Source: Adiantum capillus-veneris
Taxonomy: Eukaryota; Streptophyta; Polypodiopsida; Polypodiales; Pteridaceae
Direction: 5' to 3'
Length of the DNA: 64,000 nucleotides
Assembly (NCBI GenBank): GCA_014529385.2
Contig: CM043970.1
Location: 46,773,779 to 46,837,778, forward strand
The position numbers and the translations under genes were made by a program. Positions 1-10,249 of this stretch are shown piece by piece. The first letter of the stretch is position 1. The number at the start of each line of letters is the position of its first letter. The notes under the pieces were generated by a model. It saw only the letters and a program-made list of their open reading frames with translations, was not told the origin of the DNA and made no database searches.

Positions 1-77
1 TCTTGTTGCTCCATAGCTTTAAAAATTTATTTTGAGACCTTCAATGAAGCTTTTGAACCCTCACCCTAGCCTACTTT

Positions 78-92
78 GCGTCGGGTTCACCA
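78..92 (-). other. Primer-binding site of a minus-strand LTR element
   Basis: On the minus strand this reads TGGTGAACCCGACGC. It starts with TGG, as expected for a site complementary to a tRNA 3' CCA end, and sits 6 bases from an LTR edge (TG at 99). The same 15-mer occurs at the same distance from the 5' LTR of element C near 50,440. Bases 1-77 would be the start of the internal region; a stretch resembling the C leader (ctcaccc...gcgtcgggttcacca) is visible. The cognate tRNA is not identified. Confidence 0.6.
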
Positions 93-98
93 AAAACG

Positions 99-1080
99 TG
101 TCAAGAAGTGCGCAGTGCGACTAGGAAAGCGCCGGGCCTCTGACTGTGAGGATTCGTAGCAAAACCAAGCAAGGCGTAGATGATTTGAAGCAAAAAACAC
201 ACTAAAAAAGAACAAAACTCCAGCCATGAAAGCTCCACTTTGAAAAAGAACCAATACTAACTCAAAACTCTTGTGTGTGTGAAGATTAGGTGTAGCCTTG
301 CTCCCAATTGCACAGATGGAATGCTCATTTGATCTGTTAAAAACCCTAAATTTACGCTTCGATTCTTCATCGTGACCATTTCATGGAAGCTTCAATACTT
401 CATTGGAGAATCCCAAGTAGTTATTTGAGGAGGGGAAACCCTAATTGGAGGCCTCACAACCTCAACCATGTAGTTGAAGCAGCACGGGACTGCACTAGCA
501 CCCTGTAGAGGAATGCCTGTATCTCCTTGCTCATGTCCCCAAATGAGCTCATTCTTGGCTCTAAAAATTTCCACACACCTTGATCAACAACTCCAGCATT
601 GTTGATGTGGCATTTTGAGCTATTTTGAGCATTTTTAAGGCTATTTTTGACCATTTTTAGCCCAAAAATGTCACTTTTTGTCCGTAAAAAGCCCAAACGA
701 CCTGGGAAAAATCCCTAAAATTGTGGAAAAATTGGGCTCAAATTTCATGTTGAACCTCATTTTCCCACTTGTTAAGCACTTTGGATACGTCTTTTACGCC
801 AGCGCACGAAACCTGCTATTTTCGGCCGAGATTGCCCGCATTGAACTTTCTAGGCAAAACGAGCGTGCCACTTCGAAACACTTGACATTTGTACATTCCC
901 AAAGCAAATTAGGCATATATTTATGTGTAAAAGCATTCCATGGTGCCACGTGTAGGGCCTTGCCCGCCCGGCAAGGTATGTACACGACTGCAACTGTGAC
1001 ATTCATTTTCGCATATATCACACTATGTACATTGTAGCATTTGGTCCCACACATCATAAACATTAAGAGTGAGGTAGATA
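99..1080 (-). repeat. LTR fragment of a minus-strand element (right edge unclear)
   Basis: The stretch begins TGTCAAGAA next to the primer site, matching the edge of the element C LTR (TGTCAAGAAAT at 50,453), so the first few tens of bases are the inner end of a 5' LTR read on the minus strand. Similarity to C fades after about 100 bases, so this is a related family rather than a copy. No opposite edge can be placed before the transposase-like gene at about 1,100. Open frames at 392-1,063 have no recognisable domain and are probably chance frames. Confidence 0.45.
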
Positions 1081-1099
1081 ATTTAATTTCACATTATTA

Positions 1100-1273
1100 A
1101 TGTGCCATGCACGACACCGTCATAGCCCTATCCTAGATAAAATTAAAGAATTGGTCTACACATTTTGGAAAGTGGAGACTCGCGTTTCACCGAACAAGAA
1201 GGATGTTTATCGAAAGAGGATGGGGAGGAAAAGGTACATAGAACACCCAATGCACCTCCTAGACGAGCCTCAG
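1100..1273 (+). pseudogene. Upstream exon of transposase-like gene
   Basis: Open frame with the stretch VETRVSPNKKDVYRKRMGRK. I recall a similar motif (hydrophobic, RxSPGKKD, basic run, HLL) before the HP..IG..F motif in a widespread family of uncharacterised DDE-nuclease-like proteins. The likely exon starts after an AG at 1,134-1,135 (ccctatcctag). It ends with CAG at 1,271-1,273 before gtgatc, a usable 5' splice site. Joining this end to the AG-preceded exon at 2,830 keeps phase 0 and places the two conserved blocks next to each other. More 5' exons would be expected but were not found. Family assignment is from memory and untested. Confidence 0.45.
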
Positions 1274-2829
1274 GTGATCAATCAAATACTTGTACCATAA
1301 CTTATGCATTTTATGCATTGCGTCTCTAGTGCTTAATAACTTGTATATGCTGATCAATAGCATACTGATCTGTAGACTTTTGCTAATTAGCATATGGAGT
1401 GTGTTGGTTAGCATATTGACTATGCTAGTTAGCATGTCTTGGGTTCTAAATAGCATACAGAGCTAGTTGGTTAACACAATATGTATGCTAATTACCATAC
1501 CTGGTATGCTAGTTAACAAACCTAGTATGCTAGTTACATACCTAGTATGCTCAACTGCATGATAAGTACGTTGTCTAATAGAAAGTGATTATGCTAGTTA
1601 ACATATGGAGTTTGCTAGGTAGCTTATGGAGTATGCTACTTAGCAGGCCTCCAGTTCTAAATAACATACAAAGTTAGTTGGCCAACATAAAAGGTATGCA
1701 ATTTAGCACCACTTATGCTAGTTAACACCTAGTATGCTCACTAGCATGATGGGTATGCTATTTAAGACAACGGTTATGCTAGTTAGAACTAGCAGTTGGG
1801 CTAGGTATGCTAGTAAGCATATGGAGTATGCTAGTTTACATAAGGAGTATGCTAGTTAGCATGCCTTGTGTTCTACCTAGCATATAAAGTTAGCTAGTCA
1901 GCACAAGATGTATGCTAATTAATATCATTTATGCTAGTTAGCACCTAGTATGCTCAATAGCATGATGGGTGTCCTTATGCGTATACTAGTTAGCATAGTG
2001 AGTATGATAGTTAGCATATGGATTATGCTAGTTAGCATATTGAGTATGCTAGCTAGCATATGGACTCTGCTAGTTAGCATATGGATTATGCTAGCTAGCA
2101 TGTCTTGGGTCCTAAATAGCATACAGAGCTAGTTGGTTAACACAATATATATGCTAATTTACATACCTGGTATGCTAGTTAACATACCTAGTATGCTAGT
2201 TACATACCTAGTATGCTCAATTGCATGATAAGTACGCTGTCTAATAGAAAGTGAATATGCTATTTTGCACATGGAGTTTGCTAGGTAGCATATGGAGTAT
2301 GCTAGTTACAACGCCTTGAGTTCTAAATAGCATATAGAGTTAGTTGGTCAAAAAAAAAAGTATGCAAGTTAACACTACTCATGCTAGTTAAAAACTAGTA
2401 TGCTCACTAGCATGATGGGTATGCTATTTAAGATAAGGGTTATGCTAGTTAGAACTAGCAGGTGGACTGGGTATGCTAGTTAGCATGCCTTGTGTTCTAC
2501 CTAGCATACAGAGCTAGCTAGTCAGCACAAGATGTATGCTAATTAACACAATTTCTGCTAGTTAACACCTTGTATGATCAACAACATGATGGGTGTCCTA
2601 ATGAGTATGCTAGTTAGCATATGGTCAGTTCTAGTTAGCATGCCTTGTGCTCTACCTAGAGAGTTACCTGGTAAACACAAGATATATGATAGCTAACACT
2701 CTTTATGCTAGTTAACATACGCTGTTGCATGCACATTAGGATGTTGATTGTTACTATGATTTGTTTTCATGAAATTGCTGGATGCCCTAGTTAGCAATCT
2801 GAATACTGATCATCATTTGGATGTTATAG
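1274..2829 (+). other. Candidate 1.56-kb GT-AG intron filled by a palindrome array
   Basis: It begins GT directly after a conserved coding block and ends ttatag directly before the next block of the same protein family. The phase is 0 across the junction. Both neighbours are open frames, whereas the interior is almost entirely the tandem array described separately. The intron interpretation is inference from coding continuity; no transcript is available. Confidence 0.45.
1320..2760. repeat. Palindrome array 1 (TATGCTAGTTAGCATA-type)
   Basis: Degenerate tandem array of short units built on the near-palindrome TATGCTAGTTAGCATA, alternating with variable linkers such as TGGAGTATGCTAGTTAGCAT. 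On the plus strand the middle is almost always GTT, so the core is slightly asymmetric and gives the array a direction. A longer unit is visible: the segments 1,440-1,800 and 2,110-2,470 repeat in the same order at about 670-bp spacing, so the array grew partly by segmental duplication. No coding content; open frames here are repeats of the M-L-x-S-I type created by the monomer. Confidence 0.85.
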
Positions 2830-4278
2830 GTTGACTTGTTTCGTAGATTCAAGGAAAAACATCCAGATTGCAACATTGGCATGAGAATGTTTGAGATGTT
2901 GAAGCCATTCTTTTGTAGGCGGCTGAAGGATAGATACACATGTTGTTGCGAATACTATGTGCAAATGTCTTTTTTGAAGGACACAGTGAATCACATGTGC
3001 TCTCATGCTTTTGGGCTGCATAGAGCAGGTTGTGACTATATATGCAGTATCTATGTCCCAGGATAGAACATTAGCAAGGATTTCTTGGATTCACATCACA
3101 TGTTCAAAGGTGTCACACATATGTGGGAGTCTGTTCTCTGTCCAAAGCCTGCAGATGCAATTTTCCATAGAAGGGAATGCCTGATGGGAGAGTGTTTGAC
3201 ATGTGGAGTGAATACATTGTAGTTATGATGCTTGGAGACAGCAAAGCCAGGTAATAGTATTAATGTGAAAGTATTTTCATATGTACAAGCTCAAGACAAG
3301 CATTCAAATAGTAACAAAAGAAAAGATCTTTTGCACAAAGAAATGCAGTGCTGGGAGTTTCTTCAACTCTTGAAGACCAAGTTGCAGCTCTTTATCACTC
3401 ATAATTATGTGGCTCGATGGCAAGGACAACAATTCAAGGATTGCCTTCTTTGGTTTTTGGACGATGTCATCATGTCAATTGTTGATTTTGCAGATAATTA
3501 TGCCTTCAAGGAACAAAATGAGATTCAATCAATGCATTGGCACTCTAGTCAAGTAACCATTTTTGTACACATAACATACTACCGCTGGGTAGGGGAGGTA
3601 GTCAAAACCATCCACTTCTTCATATCAGATGACAAGGTGCATGCAAAATTGTTCGTGCAACACTGCTTCATGCTACACCGTGACTGGTTACAACAAGAGG
3701 GTGTTACTCCTAAGAAACATTGGGTGTGGTCTGATGGTGCGGCCTCACATTTCAAGGGAGCCAGTCCTTTTTACTTCGTTACAAGATATGGTGGACTTAC
3801 AGAGATGGGAATGAGCTGGTTCTTCTTTGGATCAGGGCACGGCAAGGGAGAGGATGATGGTGCAAGAGCAGTTGTGAAAAAAACCTTGACCCATGAACAA
3901 CTAAAAACTAATGCAGTTATTTTGCGGTGTGCAGCTGATGTGGTTGCTTTTTGCCCGGCCGACCTGTCACATGGAGCACCTTCACACTATCCTTCAAAAT
4001 AAAGGGAATGTGTGCGTGTGTTCTGGGAGCTTAAAGAGAGGAAAGTGTACAGGGAGGTGAAGTGGAATTGTGCCACTGTGGCAAAAACTCGCTCTCTACA
4101 TGCTTTTCGTGGCCACAACCCTGGAGATCCAACTGCCCTTGCAACATGAGCCTTGGCATGCTTCTGTGATGCATGCATGCAGGCAAGATGGAATCACCAC
4201 GTCAATAAAGATCACGTGCAGCCTTGGGATTATCATACTCTACCGCCATTACCTGATAAGACTCTTGTCAAACTTGAA
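2830..4278 (+). pseudogene. DDE transposase-like core, broken by stops
   Basis: One reading frame from 2,830 carries, in order: an N-terminal block (FKEKHPDCNIGMRMFEMLKP), a Cys/His block (RYTCCCEYY), CLMGECLTC, then a nuclease-like core. The core has DFADNY near 3,487, EIQSMHWHSSQVTIFV near 3,520, the SDGAASHFK block near 3,730 and GSGHGKGEDDGARAVVK near 3,830, followed by RGHNPGDPTAL near 4,100. The spaced acidic residues (DFADNY, WSDG, GKGEDDG) fit an RNase-H-fold transposase. I remember the pattern from uncharacterised proteins in animals and plants, but the superfamily name is uncertain. In-frame stops lie at 3,064, 3,220, 3,226, 4,000 and about 4,120, with a frame change near 4,278. A long intact section (3,232-4,002) shows decay is recent or partial. 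Confidence 0.55.
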
Positions 4279-4612
4279 ATATGAAGCAACTGCCTACAAT
4301 GACTTCACATACGGAGGTCATCATGATGTGTTGAGTAGCACTCTATATGCTGGCGACACATTTACTGTAAATCCAGATCCTTCGACCAACATCGAGGATG
4401 TGGATTTCTACCTGGTCAAGTGTGTTGCAGCAAAGGAGAAGGTGGAGAAGGGGTACCTTGATGAGTGGGACAATGCAATTGATAGAGGCTCATATGTTCT
4501 GCAAGGTCTATATTACAAGCAATTGGATGCATACACCTTCAAGCTAGACCACAAGCAGCCCATCGTCCACGTACTTCCACATCTGGTACGATGTATCAAA
4601 ATACCCATGTAG
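4279..4612 (+). pseudogene. C-terminal domain of transposase-like gene
   Basis: After a one-base frame change the protein continues with an all-beta-looking tail of about 110 residues (DVDFYLVKC, GYLDEWDNAI, HVLPHLVRCIKIPM) and a stop at 4,610-4,612. Comparable tails (functional context: VDFY...LC, ...HVHLVRxVKxPM) end the same transposase-like family as I remember it. It follows the nuclease block directly, so I treat it as the same gene. Confidence 0.5.
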
Positions 4613-4868
4613 CACATTTGCTGTAAATCCAGATCCTTCGACCAACATCGAGGATGTGGATTTCTACCTGGTCAAGTGTGTTGCAGCAAAGGAGAAGGTG
4701 GAGAAGGGGTACCTTGATGAGTGGGACAATGCAATTGATAGAGGCTCATATGTTCTGCAAGGTCTATATTACAAGCAATTGGATGCATACACCTTCAAGC
4801 TAGACCACAAGCAGCCCATCGTCCACGTACTTCCACATCTGGTACGATGTATCAAAATACCCATGTAG
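4357..4868 (+). repeat. Tandem 256-bp duplication of the gene's 3' end
   Basis: The last part of the coding region, from the aspartate-rich stretch to the stop codon, is repeated head to tail (about 4,357-4,612 and 4,613-4,868). The copies are nearly identical, with differences only at the left junction (tttactg versus tttgctg). The second copy lies after the stop codon and cannot be part of the first reading frame unless a splice skips the first copy. Confidence 0.9.
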
Positions 4869-5136
4869 CACATCCCAAGGAGACGGCAGGTGTACACAAT
4901 CAACCCAAAAAGCTATGAAGTAACCTATAATAGCATGCCCTTGAGATTTTAAGTTGTAATCACAACATCTTCAATATACTTCTTGCTCAGAGATAATGCA
5001 GTTTTATAAAAAACTTGGGTATCTTTTGTCTCTTGTTTCTCTTGTGTGCTTTGTGTATACATGGCTTTGGTGTCTATCAGAGAGGGGTCTCAGTTTAAGA
5101 GAGATCATTTGTACAACCTGTCTCATTGTGTTATAA

Positions 5137-6490
5137 TTGTGTTTTGTGGGTATGCTAATTAGCATAAATGGTATGCTAATTAGTATACTATTAATGCTAG
5201 TTAACATACAAAATGTTCTAATTAGCATACCTTTTGCTCGTTTTCAAGGAGAAGAGATGGCAGATTCCTGTATATTGTGTATGCTAATGATAATTAGCAT
5301 ACTGTTTATACTGATTAGCATAAACTAATATATGCTAGTTAGCATAAACAGTATGCTAATTAGCATAACTTTGCTGGTTTTCAAGGAGAAGAGATGGCAG
5401 CTTTATGTATACTGTGTATGCTAATTAGTATACTATGTTGTGAGTGGAATGCTAATAGCATACTGTTTATGCCAGTTGGCATACCCTTGCTGGTTTAGGA
5501 AAAAAGAGATGGCAACTTTCTGTATATTATGTATGTTAATTAGCATACCTTTGCTGGTTTCAAGGAGAAGAGATGGCAACTTTTAGTTCTCTGTGTATTC
5601 TAATTAGCATACTGTTTATGCCAGTTGGCATAAACAATATGCTAATTGGCATATCTTTGGTGGTTTTAAGGAGAAGAGATGATCGCTTTCTGTATACTGT
5701 GTGGTCTAATTAGCATACTATGTTTTGAGTGAAAGTTAGCACAAACAAAAATGCATAGTATGCTAATTGAAGGTATGCTAATTAGCATACTGTTTTTGCC
5801 AGTTGGCATAAACATAATGCTAATAAGCATATCTTTACTGGTTTTAAGGAGAAGAGATGACAGGTCTCTACATCCTGTGTATGCTAATTAGCATACTGTT
5901 TATGCCAATTTGCATTCTGTGGGTATGCTAATTAGCATAGTTAACTGGCATAAATAGTATGCTAATTAGCATACGTTTGATTGTTTCAAGGAGAAGAGAT
6001 AATTGCTCTCTATATACTGTGTATGCCAATAAGCATATCATGTATGCTAATTAGCATACTGTATACTGGTTTCAAGAAGGGATGACAGCTTTCTATATAC
6101 TGTGTATGCTAATTATCATACTAAGCTGTGAGTGGAAGTTAGCAAAAACAAAAATCCACAGTATGCTAATTGAAGGAATGCTAATTAGCATACCATGCAT
6201 GTTTGTTAGCATATTGTTTATGCCAGTTGGCATAGACAGTATGCTGATTAGCATACCATTGTTGGTTTCAAGGAGAAAACATGGCAGCTTCTTGTATACT
6301 GTATATGCTAATTTACTATGGTATGTTGTGAGTGGAAGTTAGCACAAACAAAAATTCTCAGTATGCTAATTAGAATGTATTCTAATTAGATACTGTGAGT
6401 ATGATAATTAGCATACTGTTTTGGTTGTGTTAGCATAAACAATTTGCTAACTAGCATAAACATTATGCTAATTAGCATACCTTTGCTGAT
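5137..6490. repeat. Palindrome array 2 (perfect GTATGCTAATTAGCATAC cores)
   Basis: About 18 units with the core TATGCTAATTAGCATA, itself a perfect 16-bp palindrome, and often the 18-bp form GTATGCTAATTAGCATAC. Here cores are joined by a longer conserved spacer carrying GGAGAAGAGATGGCAG followed by a tail ending TGTATACTGTGTATGCTAAT. The composite period is roughly 100-120 bp. A second core variant (GCCAGTTGGCATAA) alternates with the main one. The array lies between the 3' ends of the convergent plus and minus genes. Confidence 0.85.
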
Positions 6491-6737
6491 TTCCAACGAG
6501 AATGTATACAAATTCAATGTTTACAAGACGCCAACAGTACACATAGTATTGTCTTCAAAAAAAGAATAGTATAGGATCTAATCATTACTATCTGAAGTGA
6601 ATGTGAGAATACTTGCAATTTACAAATTTCCCTCATAATGTTACAAAACTGTAGAGAGCCTCCTACTCTGGATAAGATCGTGGTTTGGCGCGCTTGTACA
6701 CTCGCTTTTGCCCAGTGATCGTTTGCTTCTTTGTTTG

Positions 6738-7880
6738 CTAGTCTTTTAGGTCTTGCTCTCTTTCTTCTTCTTGTTGAGCTTCTAGTTCTTGCAACTCTCT
6801 TTCTTCTTGCTGAGCTTCTAGTTCTTGCAACTCTCTTTCTTCTTGCAACTCTCTTTCTTCTTCTTCTTCTTGCTGCTGCTTCTCTAATTTTTCCCTCTGT
6901 AGCCTCTCTCTCTTATGTCTTTCAACTTCTTCATTAGCCTCCCTTTGTCTCCTACGCATGGCTTCATTACGCTGGGCCACGTTGCACCTGTGCATTTCTT
7001 ATTCCAGCTTCCTGATCACTTGATGCGAAAAAAAACCTGGGGTAGTATCAAACGCATTTTCAGCTGTATACGCTGCACGATCCTCTGATTGCAGCCATAG
7101 GAACAACCAATTGCTCAAAGTATATATCAGGAAGTTTTGCCGCTATTCTTTGGTCTGGTCCTCTATCTTAGGAGTAACAAGTCAACTTCCTTCTGGGTTC
7201 TGACACACTTTCTACATACTATCATCAATAATTAGACTGTTTTGGGGCCCAACGTTGCAGTTCTTCCAAAACAATCTCAAATTCGTCAAGAATACAAGCT
7301 TATTATCTATATGCCAAGGCTGGCCACTACAATGACTCTGTGTAAAAACACCTTTCAGGTTATCCCGCTGCTCTTTGAATATTGTTTCTAATATTGCATT
7401 CACTTTAGGTGCCATGCTAGTGCTCCATATATACACATGGAAAAATCGGAGGCACCAGTCCAAAAATTTGTGGCTGTCTTTGCGACAAAATACCACCCTC
7501 CTATCTTGCACATTGTACTTTATCATTTTCCCTACATGTTTAGGGGGAATGTCACCATGCATTGGCTCCACAACTTGAACAAGAAGGTCATTTAAATCAA
7601 GAACCAAAGCGCACCCCTCGTGTGGCAATGGCTTTGGCACGCATATTGGGTCTGGCAGTGCATACCATTGAGTAAAAATAACTACCCCTGAGGGATGAAC
7701 ATAACTGAAGTACTCATTTATTTTCGTTAAGCACTTAAGATAACTAGCCAAGTGCCTCTCAATCTTGGCTTTTTCTTTTGTAGCTATCTAGCCTTGGCAA
7801 TATGCCGCTTTCGTATGGTTTTGCATCCAATGGCATAATTCAAATCATGCAGGGCAACTAACTGCTATTTGTCTTGCCCT
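6738..7880 (-). pseudogene. FCP1/NIF-like (HAD fold) protein with acidic coiled-coil tail
   Basis: The main open segment (7,751 to 7,212, read on minus) has hallmarks of an FCP1-homology (NIF) domain. They are LVLDLNDLLVQV (motif I), a central block with FLDWCLRFFHVYIWSTSM, FLTNLRLFWKNC, and LIIDDS. Motif I has Asn at the second catalytic Asp position; plant NIF-like proteins with DLNGxL at this position are known to me, so phosphatase activity is doubtful. The same frame runs on through four stops (TAG near 7,212, TGA, TAG, TAA near 6,996) into a Glu/Arg/Gln coiled coil with a repeated RELQELEAQQEE unit, ending at 6,738. Upstream, an AG acceptor near 7,880 and a further stop and frame change precede it. 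It is convergent to the transposase-like gene. Role unknown. Confidence 0.6.
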
Positions 7881-8125
7881 GTGACATAGAAATGGTATCA
7901 AATAAAGACATCATAAAGGACAAGCAAAAACTACTCAACTATTTCATAGTAAAATAATATTGAATAGAGTTTTTCAATCATAAATATCTAGAGAGATACA
8001 CGCCACAAGGTGTGGAGATTGCTAACACTACATAACTTGGACACTATAGGGAACAAATTCAACATAATATCTTGCAAGCACGTGAGCGAATGAATTTATT
8101 TTCACCTCTGCTGCGTTCATTTATG

Positions 8126-8555
8126 TTATCCAGGGTGCTCGCAGGGGCAACACATTTCTCGTCCCCAGGTTCTTTCGGAATCTGTTCCAGGCCAAAGTTT
8201 TCTCTTTAATGTCACTTTGTTTACAAAACCCTGTAGGGGGCTGTCATCATCGGCGTCTTGCGTAGTCAGCCCACTGTCAGTCCTGAAACCTTTCTCTTGA
8301 GCACTCCTACCTTCCTCTTGCACACTCCTAACTGTTTCCTCTGAGAAGCTTGCTTGATCATTTGTAGGGGGCTTGGGTTTGGGATGAGTAATCATGAGCC
8401 TCATGCGCTATCGCATGCTGTGGCATTACATCTGCCCTTTCATGCTGTCTATCCAGCTCATCAGATTCATCATTACAGAGCTTCTCTTCTTTTCTTTGAT
8501 TGACAGGTGTCTTGTTAGGTTCGCATCCTGCATCATTGATACCTGTGTATTCCAT
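8126..8555 (-). pseudogene. Possible low-complexity exons upstream of the FCP1-like domain
   Basis: Two overlapping open frames on the minus strand (8,555-8,358 and 8,404-8,126) are rich in Glu, Asp, Gln and Ser and poor in stops. They lie between the palindrome array 3 and the FCP1-like exon and could be linker exons of that gene. No domain is recognised, and either frame could be chance. Confidence 0.25.
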
Positions 8556-8639
8556 TCACGCGTTAATTTTTATCAATACCATTATGATTTCTTGTATGCA
8601 TAGTGTGACAAGTATCATTCCATGTATGGTAGGCATCTA

Positions 8640-10135
8640 TATTGTGTAGACATTCATATTGTCTATGCTAACTAGTATACAAACTTTGCTAACCACCATG
8701 ATCAATCTTCTAACTAGCATACAAAATATGCTAACAAGGAAGTGTGAATCTAGTGTGTATTCTAACTAGCAGAGAATGTATGCTAATTAGCATATATAAA
8801 ATGTTAATAGGAAAAATTGTGTGTATGTTAATGGTATGCTTATTATTGATGGTGTGCTAATTAGCATACATGCTATGTTAATTAGCATAAATCGTATGCT
8901 AATTAGCATACACAACTGTATGCTAATTAGCATACAATGTATGCTAGCATAGATGATATGCTAACCAGAGGATAAGTTATGCTAATAAACATAACATCTC
9001 TACTAATTAGCATATCATTTCTGCTGGTTAGCATATTGTGCATGCTAACTAAAATAGACATTGCGATAACTAGCAAAGAGGTATGCTAACTAGCATACAA
9101 ATTATGCTAGCTAGCTCAAAATGTATGCTAACTAGCATAGAGGTATACTAACAAGCGTACACATTATGCTAGCTAGACAAGAAGGTATGCTAAGTAAACT
9201 TTGAATGCTTGTTAGCATGCACCAAATGCTAGCTAGCATACAAGGTATGCTAGTTAGCATACTGAGTATGCTAATTATCATACCTTTTCTTTATAGCTAT
9301 CATACTTGCATGCTAGCCATCATAAGAATATATAATATGCTAATTAGCATCCTTTTTATGCTAACAAGGTATGCTAATTATAATATATAATATGATAATT
9401 AACATACTTTTTATGCTAATTAGAACATTGTGCATGATGGCTAGCATGCAAGTATGATAACTATAAGAAAAGGTATGCTTATGCATGCTAATTAGCATAC
9501 CTTTTTCCTAATTAGCATACTTGCATGCTAGCCATCATACAATGTTCTCATTAGCATAAAAAGTATGCTAATTAGCATACCCTGTATGTTGGTTAGCACA
9601 CTGTGTGTGCTAACTAACATATAAGGTATGCTAATTAGCATAATTTGTTTGCTAGTTAGCACACTGTGCACTAATTAGCTTATTTAACATGCTGATTAGC
9701 ATACTATGTGTCTAGCTGGGAAACTCTCTATGCTAGTTAGCATGCATAGTTTGTTAACTAGCATAGAAGGTATGCTTATTAACATACAGAATATGCTAAC
9801 TAGCATACAAAAAATGCCAAGTAGTATTCACAATATGCTAGTTAGCTAGAATAACTATCTGTGCTAACTAGCATACACAATATTCTTACCACCATGACAA
9901 TGTATGCTAGCTATATCTCATAGTATGCTAACTAGCATAAGTAGGTTTGACAACTACCATACACAATATGCTAGACACCATACCCACTAAGCTAACTAGC
10001 ATACCTTCTATGCTAGCTAGCATACCTTTCTATGCTAACTAGCATAACTAGGTTTGACAACTACCATACACAATATGCTAGACACCAACCCACTAAGCTA
10101 ACTAGCATACCTTCTATGCTAACTAGCATACATAG
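8640..10135. repeat. Palindrome array 3 (TATGCTAACTAGCATA-type)
   Basis: Tandem array of the same core family as arrays 1 and 2. On the plus strand the asymmetric centre is mostly AAC (TATGCTAACTAGCATA), the reverse complement of the array 1 form. Relative to the minus-strand exons on either side it therefore has the same polarity that array 1 has relative to its plus-strand gene. The left part (8,640-9,000) has more perfect AATT cores. A 127-bp-scale repeat near 9,940-10,130 (actagcataactaggtttgacaac / taccatacacaatatgctag) shows recent duplication. Confidence 0.85.
9281..9573. repeat. Nested inverted repeats (foldback) inside array 3
   Basis: The block 9,281-9,323 is matched in inverted orientation by 9,434-9,475 (shared core cttgcatgctagccatcat). 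The overlapping block 9,397-9,456 is matched inverted by 9,516-9,573. Arms are about 40-60 bp with few mismatches, and the loops are about 110 and 60 bp. A single strand could fold in two mutually exclusive ways. This is larger than the 16-bp palindromes of the array itself. Confidence 0.75.
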
Positions 10136-10249
10136 GGCTAGTGTAGGAAATAAGGCTGGGTAACTGTTCGTTAACATTATGTTACCAAAGCTCTGTGTGA
10201 TTGGAGGTCCTTGCCCTGTGACCTTGCCACACCATTCATCTGGTATCCT

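Noticed and set aside
678-1063. Overlapping frames on both strands
   Set aside because: No domain, and no consistent upstream or downstream coding signal; probably chance in LTR sequence.
1934-2132. Repetitive ML-x-S-I frames
   Set aside because: Translation of the palindrome array, also open on the other strand.
6731-6937. Leucine-rich plus-strand frame
   Set aside because: Antisense shadow of the minus-strand Glu/Arg coiled coil.
1320-10135. CRISPR-like array appearance (palindromic repeats)
   Set aside because: No regular unique spacers; repeats are nested, variable, and in eukaryotic DNA with retrotransposons.
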